From REEP01 sp964517265 (lineage in GTDB: Bacteria > Pseudomonadota > Alphaproteobacteria > Rhodospirillales > Defluviicoccaceae): a DNA stretch of 64,000 nt. Location of the stretch: the NCBI GenBank assembly GCA_964517265.1, contig CAZFBS010000007.1, forward strand, positions 12,043-76,042. Reading direction: 5' to 3'. The translations under genes were made by a program, and so were the position numbers. Numbering within the stretch: position 1 is the first letter of the stretch; each line of letters opens with the position of its first letter. The notes under the pieces were generated by a model, which ran no database searches, was not told where the DNA came from, and worked only from the letters and a program-made list of their open reading frames with translations. Shown here piece by piece: positions 52,762 through 61,713 of the stretch.

Positions 52762-53967
52762 ATGCACGAACCTTTGCGGCCGAATGTCCGGCCAAACAAT
52801 CCCTTTTTTTCATCAGGTCCCTGCGCCAAGCGGCCGGGATGGTCGCCGGCGGCTCTGAGCGGCGCCGTGGTCGGCCGTTCGCACCGCTCCAAGCCGGGCA
52901 AAAGCAAGCTTCGAGAGGTGATCGAGCAGAGCCGGCAGATCCTCGGCATTCCCGCCGATTACCGAATCGGCATTGTTCCGGCTTCGGATACCGGTGCCGT
53001 CGAAATGGCGATGTGGTCGCTGCTGGGGGAACGCGGCGTTGATGTGCTCGCCTGGGAGAGCTTCGGCCAGGGCTGGGTCACCGACATCACCAAGCAGCTG
53101 AAGCTGAGGGACGTGCGGATTCTGAAGGCGGACTACGGCGAATTGTCCGATCTTGCCGCGATTGATCCTGATCGGGATATCGTGTTCACCTGGAACGGCA
53201 CGACGTCCGGTGTCCGTGTCCCGGATGGCGAGTGGATCGCGCCCGACCGCAAGGGCCTTACCATCTGCGATGCCACCTCAGCGGCATTCGCGATGGATTT
53301 GCCATGGGACAAGCTGGATGTGACGACCTACTCCTGGCAGAAGGTGATGGGAGGCGAGGCGCAACACGGGATGCTGATCCTGAGCCCGCGCGCGGTCGAG
53401 CGCCTGGAGAGCTACACACCACCATGGCCGATGCCGAAGATTTTTCGGCTGACCAAGGCAGGCAAGCTGATCGAGGGAGTATTCGAGGGCGAGACGATCA
53501 ACACGCCATCGATGCTGGCGGTCGAGGACGCGCTAGATGGGCTTCATTGGGCAGAGGCACAAGGCGGCCTTCCAGGCTTGATCAAGCGCTCCGAAGCAAA
53601 CTTCGCGGCAATCGCGGCATGGGTCGAGGAAACGCCCTGGATCGCGTTTTTGGCGCGGGACCCGAAATCGCGCTCCTGCACATCCGTGTGCCTGATTATC
53701 AACGATCCGTGGTTTCTTGCCCTTGACTCAAGTCGTCGGACAGCGGCAGCAAAACGGGTTGCGGCACTGCTGGAAGGCGAGGGGGTTGCCTATGACGTTG
53801 GCGCCTATCGCGATGCTCCCCCCGGATTAAGGATCTGGGCCGGAGCAACCGTCGAAACGGCCGATCTTGTCGCCCTGTTCCCGTGGCTGGAGTGGGCCTA
53901 CCACACGGCAAAGAGTGAGACGGAAACGGACGCACGCGCCGGCAGCGGGACGGCCAAGGCCGTCTGA
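52762..53967 (+). CDS. serC: phosphoserine aminotransferase
   Basis: Second step of serine synthesis (3-phosphohydroxypyruvate to phosphoserine) and a step in the pyridoxal phosphate pathway. 401 residues from the ATG at 52762; the upstream open frame is not protein-like. The N-terminus PNNPFFSSGPCAKRPGW and the PLP-lysine region TTYSWQKVMGG (Lys194) match the alphaproteobacterial/archaeal-type SerC subfamily. It is followed 15 bp later by serA, forming a serine operon controlled through the leader. Confidence 0.95.
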   Translation: MHEPLRPNVRPNNPFFSSGPCAKRPGWSPAALSGAVVGRSHRSKPGKSKLREVIEQSRQILGIPADYRIGIVPASDTGAVEMAMWSLLGERGVDVLAWESFGQGWVTDITKQLKLRDVRILKADYGELSDLAAIDPDRDIVFTWNGTTSGVRVPDGEWIAPDRKGLTICDATSAAFAMDLPWDKLDVTTYSWQKVMGGEAQHGMLILSPRAVERLESYTPPWPMPKIFRLTKAGKLIEGVFEGETINTPSMLAVEDALDGLHWAEAQGGLPGLIKRSEANFAAIAAWVEETPWIAFLARDPKSRSCTSVCLIINDPWFLALDSSRRTAAAKRVAALLEGEGVAYDVGAYRDAPPGLRIWAGATVETADLVALFPWLEWAYHTAKSETETDARAGSGTAKAV

Positions 53968-53982
53968 AGGGGGAAGACTCTT

Positions 53983-55578
53983 GTGACCAAGATCCTGATT
54001 TCTGACAAGATGAGCCCGGAAGCCGCTGCGATTTTCCGCGAGCGGGGCCTCGAGGTGGACGTCAAGACCGGGATGAGCCCCGGTGAGCTGAAGTCGTGTA
54101 TCGGCGGCTACGATGGTCTTGCCATACGCTCGGCAACCAAGGTGACAGCCGATATCATTGCCGCCGCGCACAAGCTGAAGGTCATCGGCCGCGCCGGGAT
54201 CGGCGTCGACAACGTTGATCTGTCCGCTGCGACCGCCTCCGGCATCGTGGTGATGAACACACCGTTCGGCAATTCCATCACCACGGCAGAGCATGCGCTG
54301 GCGCTGCTGCTTGCGCTGGTTCGACAGATCCCGCAAGCCAATGCGTCCACGCATGCCGGCAAATGGGAAAAATCGCGTTTTGTTGGCGTGGAAATCACCG
54401 GCAAGACGCTCGGCATCATCGGCTGCGGGAATATCGGCTCAATTGTCGCAGACCGCGCGCGCGGTCTGAAGATGCGGGTGATTGCGTATGATCCCTATCT
54501 CTCACCCGATCGGGCAGAAGACATCGGGGTGGAAAAGGTCGATCTGGATCGCCTTTACGCCCGCGCTGATTTCATCAGCCTGCATGCCCCGGCGACGGAT
54601 GCCACCCGCGGGATGATCAATGCCAGCGCGATCAGCAAGATGAAACCGGGCGTGCGCATCGTCAACTGCGCCCGCGGTGCGCTGATTGTCGAGGCGGACC
54701 TGAAGGCGGCCCTCGACAGCGGCCATGTTGCCGGCGCGGCGATCGATGTATTCGCATCGGAGCCGGCTCGCGAGAACATCTTGTTTGGCCTTGAACAGGT
54801 GGTTGCCACACCGCACCTTGGAGCTTCCACCACCGAAGCGCAGGAGAAGGTGGCGCTGCAGGTGGCAACGCAGATGGCCGATTTTCTCATCGACGGCAGC
54901 GTCGTCAATGCGCTGAACATGCCGTCCGTCAGCGCCGAGGACATGCCGAAGCTGCGGCCTTATATGGCGCTCGCGCATCAGATCGGCAGCTTCGCCGGGC
55001 AGGTGACCGAGACCGCCATTCGTGCCGTTTCCATCGAATACGACGGCGAGGCCGCCGCGCTCAACACCAAGCCGCTGACGGCTCTGGTTCTTGAGGGCTT
55101 GCTGCAGCCGCTGATGGAGACGGTGAACATGGTCAATGCACCGACCATCGCGCGTGAACGCGATATCGATGTCAGCGAAGTCCGGCATGATCGCGCCGGC
55201 GCCTACAAAACGTTGGTCCGCCTCTCGGTGACTACCGAAAAGCAGACCCGGACCTTATCTGGAACACTGTTCAACGGCGATCTTCCCCGGATTGTGGAAA
55301 TCAAGGGCATCCCAGTCGATGCCCAGCTGCGGCCGAACATGCTGTTCATCACCAACCACGACAAACCGGGCTTCATCGGCGCGCTGGGGACGGTTCTCGG
55401 CGATGCCGGGATCAACATCGCGACATTCAACCTTGGCCGCAATCGTGCCGGCGGGGATGCGATCGCGCTGGTTGAGGTGGACGAGCCGCCGCCAGAAGCG
55501 GTGCTGGAAAAGCTCCACGCCATTCCCAACGTGGTCCGCGCCAAGGCTCTGCGGTTCGGCGTCAAGCACGCGGTTTAG
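53983..55578 (+). CDS. serA: D-3-phosphoglycerate dehydrogenase
   Basis: First committed step of serine synthesis. 531 residues from a GTG with AAGGGGGAAG upstream. The NAD-binding GCGNIG at 147-152 and the catalytic Arg231, Glu260 and His278 (ATPHLGAST) are present. An intervening substrate domain (about 310-450) and a C-terminal ACT domain (about 457-531: ITNHDKPGFIGALGTVLGDAG) make this the long form, typically subject to feedback control by serine. Confidence 0.97.
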   Translation: MTKILISDKMSPEAAAIFRERGLEVDVKTGMSPGELKSCIGGYDGLAIRSATKVTADIIAAAHKLKVIGRAGIGVDNVDLSAATASGIVVMNTPFGNSITTAEHALALLLALVRQIPQANASTHAGKWEKSRFVGVEITGKTLGIIGCGNIGSIVADRARGLKMRVIAYDPYLSPDRAEDIGVEKVDLDRLYARADFISLHAPATDATRGMINASAISKMKPGVRIVNCARGALIVEADLKAALDSGHVAGAAIDVFASEPARENILFGLEQVVATPHLGASTTEAQEKVALQVATQMADFLIDGSVVNALNMPSVSAEDMPKLRPYMALAHQIGSFAGQVTETAIRAVSIEYDGEAAALNTKPLTALVLEGLLQPLMETVNMVNAPTIARERDIDVSEVRHDRAGAYKTLVRLSVTTEKQTRTLSGTLFNGDLPRIVEIKGIPVDAQLRPNMLFITNHDKPGFIGALGTVLGDAGINIATFNLGRNRAGGDAIALVEVDEPPPEAVLEKLHAIPNVVRAKALRFGVKHAV

Positions 55579-56295
55579 ACCCGGAACCTGCGGCTTCGGG
55601 AAGCGCCTGCATCTCGGAGCCGCGGGAGGCTGCCTTGCGAGCAACAGCGCCACCAGGACAGGCACAGGCTCCGGTCTGAGCTGGTCTGATCGCTCTGTTC
55701 AAAGGGCGAGAGCGGGCAGCTACCGCAGACGATGCTCTTGCATCCCCTATCCCGCGAACCGGGCGATCGTCCCGCCATCGCTGCCACGTGCCACTGCCCA
55801 TACCTGCTGCCGCAGATCGTGTCTCATCGCGCGAGGCCAGCCCGGTTTCCGGAGCTGTCCAAGCGACAGCAGTCGCATCCGTTCTCGACAGAAGGAGTCG
55901 AGCAGTCAGATCCTTCAAGTGATTATTGAACACCCGGTGCACCATTCCCGAAAATCACATAGACGAAACGTTAAGATCGCAAAAACTTCATTGCATATAC
56001 TATTGGTTTGTCGAGCAAGCGTGCTGAGGTCGTGTTATATTGCTGGATAATGTTCAGTGGCACGCGGTCGGATATTCATGGCATGCGAATGAGATTGCGA
56101 TCAACCCCATGCAATTTCCATCAGGTTATGATCGAACGCCGCTAAAGGAGAACGGCCGGAACGGCGGTTCCGACAAGGAAGGGACCCGGAATTCCGGCAT
56201 GACGGGGGAGCGTCCTGCACTGTGCCAAGACCAGCGGAGAGCCTATGAGGCATCCAAAACCTTATCCTCCTGAATGAAGATGAAGGACATCGATC
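55579..56295. other. 717-bp region between serA and the phasin gene
   Basis: The longest gene-poor stretch in the window. Several short frames cross it on both strands, but none has a ribosome site with protein-like composition. The part at about 55940-56060 is markedly AT-rich compared with surroundings (including TTGTCG and a TTATATTG stretch) and probably contains the phasin promoter. No tRNA or obvious small RNA hairpin with T-run was found. Confidence 0.5.
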
Positions 56296-56808
56296 ATGAA
56301 CGAGTGGAACGCGCAGAACGTGCAGAACACGCATGACACCCAACACGACGAAGACATGCGCAAGCACAGTCAGCACCAAGCCAAGCTGGAAGATGTTCAT
56401 AAGTGCGGAGAGGCTCTGCTTCGCGATACGCCCAATGCGGCGCTCGATGTCGCGATGCGGGTGAACACCTTTCATCGAGCGAACTTCGAGGCGTTCTCCC
56501 AAGCGATGACCCTGTCGGCGCAGACCATGATGGCCGCCCAGGAAGAGATACTGACGTTCTTCGCCGGACGCATGAACAAGGACATGGAGATGGCGCAGAA
56601 TTTGCTCTCGGGTAACATTTTCGGAGAAATCCTGAACCGTCAGTCGGAGTACGTGCGCGGGATCATGCACGATTACTCCGGCGGGAGCCAACAGCTGATG
56701 GAGCGCGGCTTGCAGCTCGTCAAGGAAAACGCGCGACCGATGGAAAAGCGGGCCGATGAAGTGACTGAAGACGTCCAGTCTGAAGCCCCGCGGGTCGCGG
56801 CGGAATAG
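56296..56808 (+). CDS. phasin-family protein
   Basis: 170 residues, mainly amphipathic helices, with the phasin core VNTFHRANFEAFSQAMTLSAQTMM and the following AQEEILTFF. Phasins coat polyhydroxyalkanoate granules and control their number and size. The N-terminal 35 residues are Asn/Gln/His-rich and disordered. No PHA synthase is nearby. Confidence 0.87.
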   Translation: MNEWNAQNVQNTHDTQHDEDMRKHSQHQAKLEDVHKCGEALLRDTPNAALDVAMRVNTFHRANFEAFSQAMTLSAQTMMAAQEEILTFFAGRMNKDMEMAQNLLSGNIFGEILNRQSEYVRGIMHDYSGGSQQLMERGLQLVKENARPMEKRADEVTEDVQSEAPRVAAE

Positions 56809-56941
56809 CCACTCCTTGCTACGCGCCGAGAGTCGCGAGCGCCGGGGGAAACCCCGGCTTTTCTATGCCCCCGGCAGGCATACTCACGACAGGTATGGCC
56901 ACGACTATATGAAAGGCGCTTGCCGACCGGTGGTTCGGTTT

Positions 56942-57844
56942 TTACGCCGCGCTGACGGACGCGATGGCCGACTGACCGGTCGCCTTTGCATAATCGTCCA
57001 TCAGCATGCGGGTAATGTCGCCAGGGATAAAGCGGTGCTGATCAATGCTCGCAACCGGCGTTACTTCCGCCGCGGTCCCGGTGAGAAAGACCTCCGTCGC
57101 CTTGGCCAGTTCCTCCGGCAGGATCGTGCGCTCCACGACGTCGAGACTGCGCGAGCGGGCGAGGGCAACAACGGTCTGGCGGGTAATGCCGTTGAGGAAG
57201 CAGTCAGGGACGGGCGTGTGCAACCGGCCGTCGCCGAACACGAAAAAGATGTTGGCGCCTGTGCTCTCTGCGATATGCCCGCGCCAGTCGAGCATCAGCG
57301 CATCATCGAAGCCTTCTCCTTCCACCGCGTGCTTCGACATCGTGCAAATCATATACAGTCCGGCGGCCTTGGCATGGACCGGTGCGGTGTCCGGCGCCGG
57401 GCGCCGCCACGGCGCGGTCTTCAGTCTGATCCCCTGTAAGCGCGCCTCAGGAGAAAAATAGGAAGGCCATGACCAAGTCGCGATCGCAAGGTTGATCCGC
57501 GTTTTTTGCGCGGAGACGCCCATCATCTCACTGCCTCGCCAGGCGATCGGTCGCACATAGCCGTCGACGATGCCGTTGGCCTTGCAGACCTCCTCGCACG
57601 CGCGGTCGAGGTCTGCCACGGAGCAAGGAAGCCGAAAGCCCAGAATCTCGGCAGAGTCGGCAAGCCGTTGCGAGTGTTCCGTCAGCTTGAAAATGCTTCC
57701 ATTGTACACCCGTTCCCCCTCGAACACGGCGGAAGCATAATGAAGTGCGTGGCTCAGGACGTGCAGCTTGGCATCACGCCACGCCACCAGCGCGCCGTTG
57801 TACCAGATGACGCCATCACGATCATCGAAGGGTTTGCTCATCAT
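56942..57844 (-). CDS. ilvE: branched-chain amino-acid aminotransferase
   Basis: 300 residues of PLP fold type IV. HYASAVFEGERVYNG near the N-terminus, PLP-Lys159 in VHAKAAGLYMICTMSK, and DALMLDWRGHIAESTGANIFFV with LNGITRQTVVALA are all typical. It performs the last step of Leu, Ile and Val synthesis with glutamate as donor. The start at 57844 is preferred over an adjacent ATG; the upstream frame is discarded. It is divergent from the MarR gene, with a palindrome between them. Confidence 0.93.
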   Translation of the reverse strand: MMSKPFDDRDGVIWYNGALVAWRDAKLHVLSHALHYASAVFEGERVYNGSIFKLTEHSQRLADSAEILGFRLPCSVADLDRACEEVCKANGIVDGYVRPIAWRGSEMMGVSAQKTRINLAIATWSWPSYFSPEARLQGIRLKTAPWRRPAPDTAPVHAKAAGLYMICTMSKHAVEGEGFDDALMLDWRGHIAESTGANIFFVFGDGRLHTPVPDCFLNGITRQTVVALARSRSLDVVERTILPEELAKATEVFLTGTAAEVTPVASIDQHRFIPGDITRMLMDDYAKATGQSAIASVSAA

Positions 57845-57929
57845 CACAGTGGGTTTCCCGGGCGGTTGAATCGTCGATCTTTGGCGGCCGATCGCAAGGC
57901 AGCACTTGCGCTTGGTAACATTGCGCAGC

Positions 57930-57956
57930 ATATATGTCAACAAGACTGACATATAT
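57930..57956. promoter_or_regulatory. palindromic operator candidate between ilvE and the MarR gene
   Basis: ATATATGTCA (57930-57939) and TGACATATAT (57947-57956) form a perfect 10-bp inverted repeat with a 7-bp spacer, in AT-rich sequence 86 bp from ilvE and 98 bp from the MarR start. The size and symmetry suit a MarR dimer, so autoregulation and control of ilvE are plausible but unproven. Confidence 0.6.
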
Positions 57957-58053
57957 TGCCGCTCGGTTGAATTCGGCCAAGAGAACGGCCCATCGATGCG
58001 ACGATTGCCATCCGGGTCTTGGGACCAACGCGACAGTGCGCAAAGGAGCCGGG

Positions 58054-58575
58054 ATGCCTCTGAATCAGCTTGCGGTTGACCCGGCTTCAGGCGAGCCCGC
58101 ACTGAATCTCAGCGAGAAGGCTTTGCGGCGGGCAATCGAGCTGTTCTTTTTCGCCTACCGGGATTTTACCCAGGAGGCAGACGCGCTCCTCACGCACTAC
58201 GGGTTCGGTCGTGCGCATCATCGGGTGATTTATTTCGTGGGCCGCCATCCCGGCATGTCCGTCAGCGAACTGCTGACTATTCTCAAGATCACCAAGCAAA
58301 GCCTGTCGCCGGTGCTGGGCCAACTGATGCGCGAGGGCTTCATCATGCAACGGCCCGATCCCGCCGATCGCCGCCGTCGGCGGCTTTATTTGACGGCGGA
58401 AGCAGAAGCGCTCGAACAGAAGTTGACAGCACGTCAAACACGGCGCATCGCTGCTGCGTTCGAAGACGCCGGCTCCGACGCTGCTCGCGGGTTTACCGAT
58501 GTTCTCCGCGCAATCATCAACAAGGAGGATCGGCAACGCGTGGATGCCGATTCGCCATCCGAGAGTTCGGCTTGA
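58054..58575 (+). CDS. MarR-family regulator (PetP-like)
   Basis: 173 residues from an ATG with AAGGAG six bases upstream. The winged helix carries HPGMSVSELLTILKITKQSLSPVLGQLMREGFI and DRRRRRLYLT (wing). It precedes an OmpR-type response regulator by 83 bp; in Rhodobacter capsulatus a MarR/OmpR pair with this layout is named petP-petR and is linked to cytochrome bc1 expression. The name is given by analogy; no petABC genes are seen here. Confidence 0.85.
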   Translation: MPLNQLAVDPASGEPALNLSEKALRRAIELFFFAYRDFTQEADALLTHYGFGRAHHRVIYFVGRHPGMSVSELLTILKITKQSLSPVLGQLMREGFIMQRPDPADRRRRRLYLTAEAEALEQKLTARQTRRIAAAFEDAGSDAARGFTDVLRAIINKEDRQRVDADSPSESSA

Positions 58576-58658
58576 GACGGATGGTCATGCGTGTATCCTT
58601 GGTTTCTGCCGTATTTCAAGGCTCGAATCACTGGCTGGATTACCCGTTGTGAGTTGCA

Positions 58659-59342
58659 ATGACCGAGGACATCCCGCACGTTCTTGTTGTCGATGATGAC
58701 GACAGGCTGCGCAAACTGATTGCCCGATATTTGTCCGAGCACGGTTTCATGACCGCCGGAGCCGCCGACGCGGGCGAGGCGCGCAGCATGCTTGCGAGTC
58801 TGTCATTCGATCTGATCGTGCTGGATCTGATGATGCCAGGAGAAAACGGGCTTTCGTTCGCGACCTCGCTGCGCAGCGGTAGTTCCATTCCAATCCTGAT
58901 GCTGACCGCGATGGGAGAGCCGGAAGATCGTATCATCGGTCTCGAAGCCGGCGCGGACGATTACCTCGTAAAGCCTTTCGAGCCGCGCGAGTTGCTGCTC
59001 AGGATCAATAACATTCTGCGCCGTACCCCGCAGCCGCAGCCGGTTGCAGGTGCGGTCATGCTGGGGGATTTGGTGTTCGATGTCGGGCGGGCGGAACTTC
59101 GGAGCGAGGGCGACGTCATGCGGCTGACCTCGATCGAAGCGCTGTTGATGCAGGTGCTGGCCCGCCAGCCCGGCACGGTATTCAGCCGCGAGGAGCTGAT
59201 CGAGTTGACCGGCGCCGCCGGCGGCGACCGGGCGGTGGATGTTCAGGTGACGCGGCTGCGGCGCAAGATCGAGCCGGATCCGCGCGAGCCGCGCTACTTG
59301 CAAACCGTTCGCGGCCGTGGCTACGTTTTGAAACCGGACTAG
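58659..59342 (+). CDS. OmpR-family response regulator (PetR-like)
   Basis: 227 residues: a complete receiver (acidic D12-D15, phospho-acceptor Asp56 in LIVLDLMMPG, Thr83, Lys105) plus a winged-helix output domain (RLTSIEALLMQVLARQPG, VDVQVTRLRRKIEPDP, VRGRGYVL). It lies downstream of the MarR gene, with the histidine kinase not adjacent. Assignment to PetR rests on pairing with the MarR gene and overall similarity. Confidence 0.92.
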   Translation: MTEDIPHVLVVDDDDRLRKLIARYLSEHGFMTAGAADAGEARSMLASLSFDLIVLDLMMPGENGLSFATSLRSGSSIPILMLTAMGEPEDRIIGLEAGADDYLVKPFEPRELLLRINNILRRTPQPQPVAGAVMLGDLVFDVGRAELRSEGDVMRLTSIEALLMQVLARQPGTVFSREELIELTGAAGGDRAVDVQVTRLRRKIEPDPREPRYLQTVRGRGYVLKPD

Positions 59343-59424
59343 ACATACTCGATGGAATGGTCATCGGATCAAGCTCAAGCGGCTTACGCCAGACAACGTC
59401 ACTGAGGCTTGCGGAGCAGAATCC

Positions 59425-60381
59425 ATGAACATTGGCGGCCCGACACCGGCGCTAGTTGAAGCCGAAGGAGGAACGTCGATCGCCAGCGAGCTGGACGCCG
59501 CCGCTGCCGTGCTTGCGGCCGCCGGTATCGATAACCCTCGTCTGGAGGCGCGCCTTCTCCTCCGCCATGTCTTGGGTGTCCGCATGGAGTCGGTGCTTGG
59601 ATATCCGGAACGCGAGGTGGCGGCACACCAGCGGGCGCTACTGAGGGCGCTGGTGGCGCGGCGGGCGGCGCGGCAGCCGCTTGCCTACGTTCTGGGCGAG
59701 CGGGAATTCTGGAGCCTTTCCTTTCGATTGACACCGGCGACCTTGGTCCCCCGGCCCGATTCCGAAACCATGATAGAGGCCGCGCTGGCGCGGATCGACG
59801 ACATCAACCGCCCTTTGCGGATTCTCGATCTTGGAACCGGCAGCGGGTGCCTCCTGCTGGCTCTGCTGTCGGAGCTTCCGGCCGCGTGGGGCGTAGGGGT
59901 CGAGCTGTCCGCGGATGCGCTCGATGTTGCGCGTGGAAATGCTCACGCTCTTGGGCTGGCGGAGCGGGCGTGCTGGGTGAGAGGCAACTGGAGAGACGCG
60001 ATCGGCGGCGTCTTCGATCTGATCGTCTCCAATCCGCCCTATATCGCAACCGCGGATCTCGCGCGCCTGGCTCCCGAGATTGTCCTGTACGAACCACGGC
60101 TGGCGTTGGACGGAGGACCGGACGGTCTTGATTGCTACCGCGCGATCATGCCGACCCTAGGTGCGTCGGGAACTCCAGATTCTTTCATCCTGATCGAGAT
60201 CGGTGCCGATCAAGCGCAGCCGGTTGCTGCCCTGGCGGCGGCCGGTGGTCTACAAGATATTGAAATTCATAGCGATCTTTCGGGGAACTCGCGCTGTCTG
60301 GCGGCGCGGCCCGGTGCGGATGAAAAAAAAGCTTGGAACCCAAATAGTTCCCCATTACTGTCTGATGTGGAGCGAGGCTAG
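59425..60381 (+). CDS. prmC: peptide chain release factor N5-glutamine methyltransferase
   Basis: Methylates the GGQ glutamine of release factors. 318 residues: N-terminal helical domain (LEARLLLRHVLG, RQPLAYVLGEREFW, VPRPDSE) and SAM-dependent methyltransferase domain with DLGTGSGC at 135-142 and catalytic NPPY at 203-206. The C-terminal 20 residues are an unusual polar extension. The release factor gene prfA, often adjacent, is not here; a DUF4167 gene follows, as in many alphaproteobacteria. Confidence 0.95.
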   Translation: MNIGGPTPALVEAEGGTSIASELDAAAAVLAAAGIDNPRLEARLLLRHVLGVRMESVLGYPEREVAAHQRALLRALVARRAARQPLAYVLGEREFWSLSFRLTPATLVPRPDSETMIEAALARIDDINRPLRILDLGTGSGCLLLALLSELPAAWGVGVELSADALDVARGNAHALGLAERACWVRGNWRDAIGGVFDLIVSNPPYIATADLARLAPEIVLYEPRLALDGGPDGLDCYRAIMPTLGASGTPDSFILIEIGADQAQPVAALAAAGGLQDIEIHSDLSGNSRCLAARPGADEKKAWNPNSSPLLSDVERG

Positions 60382-60539
60382 CAGGCCTCGCAACCGATGG
60401 GTGCGTCGCATGGCACCACAAAACCAGCCGATATCCCCCCATGCCATCCGCAGGTCGGCCGGGAGAAAGTGTGAGCGAAGAACGCCGCGGAGTTCTTGTC
60501 GAACGGGGGAATGTTCGCAGCCAAAACTTTAGGGATGCG

Positions 60540-60905
60540 ATGAAACACAGTCCCAATCCAAGACGGCTACGCGGCCGGGGAAACGGAAAACGGAGCCCCG
60601 GGTCACGCAATCAAACGTTCGAGAGCAACGGTCCGGAAGTCAAGGTGCGAGGTACCGCCCAGCAAGTTCTGGAGAAGTATCTGGCTCTTGGCCGTGATGC
60701 CTATTCATCAGGCGACCCCATTGCCGCCGAAGGGTTTTTTCAGCATGCCGAGCATTATCATCGGGTTTTGAATGCCGATGGGTATGGCGGCGGCGAGCGC
60801 CCGCGGCAGCCGGCGAACGGAGGTGGGGCCGATATCAATGTCGACGGTATCGAGGCATCGTCACCGGCGGCTCCCGACGAAGAAGCCGAGATCGCTTCCT
60901 ACTGA
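60540..60905 (+). CDS. DUF4167 protein
   Basis: 121 residues from the ATG at 60540 (AGGGA four bases upstream). A basic Arg/Asn/Gly-rich start (PNPRRLRGRGNGKR) is followed by the diagnostic FESNGPEVKVRGTAQQVLEKYLALGRDA and FFQHAEHYHRVL. The family is restricted to alphaproteobacteria and looks RNA- or nucleic-acid-binding from its composition; function is unproven. It overlaps the convergent MOSC gene by 7 bp. Confidence 0.88.
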   Translation: MKHSPNPRRLRGRGNGKRSPGSRNQTFESNGPEVKVRGTAQQVLEKYLALGRDAYSSGDPIAAEGFFQHAEHYHRVLNADGYGGGERPRQPANGGGADINVDGIEASSPAAPDEEAEIASY

Positions 60906-61675
60906 GCTGCAGCATCGATGCCGCCGATGTCATCGCCGAGCGCGATGGCGCCCGCGCCAATGACCCGGGCATAGACGCCACAGTCGGTATGCCCGAAGCC
61001 GCGTTGCAGAGCTTTCGGGATGTTCATATCACGGATGCCCGCTCCTGGGCGGACATTGGTGGCTGCGCAGCGGCCTATGCGATCGCTCACCACCAGTCGC
61101 GCGCTGCCGATCGTGAGTTCCGCTCCAGGCCAATGAAGCTCTGACCATGGCGGTACGCCGTCGAAGTAGATGTTGGCCCGAAAGCGTAACGGATCGATGG
61201 TCTCGCCCACCACGCGCTCGAGGTCCCGCACCGAAGCCAAATTGATCAGCGAGAGCAGAGGATCCCGCCGATCGGTGAACATCGTCCGCGGAGGAGCTGC
61301 CACCAGCCGCGGCCGGCCGCTGATTTCTTCGCGAAGATATGCCGAAAAGAATTCCTCGATGACGCTTCGCCCGATCGGAGTGGTTAGCTTCCCCCGAACC
61401 ACCTGTCGTCCGTCCCGGGAGATCGTCAAGGTCCCGTCCGCATCGCAATAGGTGGTCGTCAGCGCAGCAAGCCGCTCATCACGCATCAGCATCAGGAAGC
61501 TGGTCTTGGGCTGCCAGTGTGGCTCATCCGTCTCGAAGCGGGTGCCGGCACGTGCAAGAGCGAACTGCCGGTCGCCCGGAAGACCTTGATCGACGGCAAG
61601 CTCCGCACGTTCGAGAGACTCGCCGCTCAGTCCTTTCACGGGATAGCGATAAATCCGGGCGATGGTTGCTTGCAT
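60899..61675 (-). CDS. MOSC-domain protein with N-terminal beta-barrel
   Basis: 258 residues. The N-terminal MOSC_N segment (ARIYRYPVKGLSGE, VDQGLPGDRQFALARAG) precedes the MOSC domain, in which the cofactor-binding Cys is in GRCAATNVRPG, and DPLRFRANIYFDG is typical. Members such as YcbX and mARC reduce N-hydroxylated compounds with a molybdenum cofactor. Divergent from dcd. Confidence 0.9.
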   Translation of the reverse strand: MQATIARIYRYPVKGLSGESLERAELAVDQGLPGDRQFALARAGTRFETDEPHWQPKTSFLMLMRDERLAALTTTYCDADGTLTISRDGRQVVRGKLTTPIGRSVIEEFFSAYLREEISGRPRLVAAPPRTMFTDRRDPLLSLINLASVRDLERVVGETIDPLRFRANIYFDGVPPWSELHWPGAELTIGSARLVVSDRIGRCAATNVRPGAGIRDMNIPKALQRGFGHTDCGVYARVIGAGAIALGDDIGGIDAAAQ

Positions 61676-61713
61676 GGCCCGCTCAGCATGTCCGCATCAG
61701 TGTTGGACTGTCA

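Noticed and set aside
55292..56050. 252-residue rightward frame through the serA 3' end and beyond
   Set aside because: Overlaps the serA ACT domain in another phase and has Arg/Cys/Ser-rich composition without a ribosome site.
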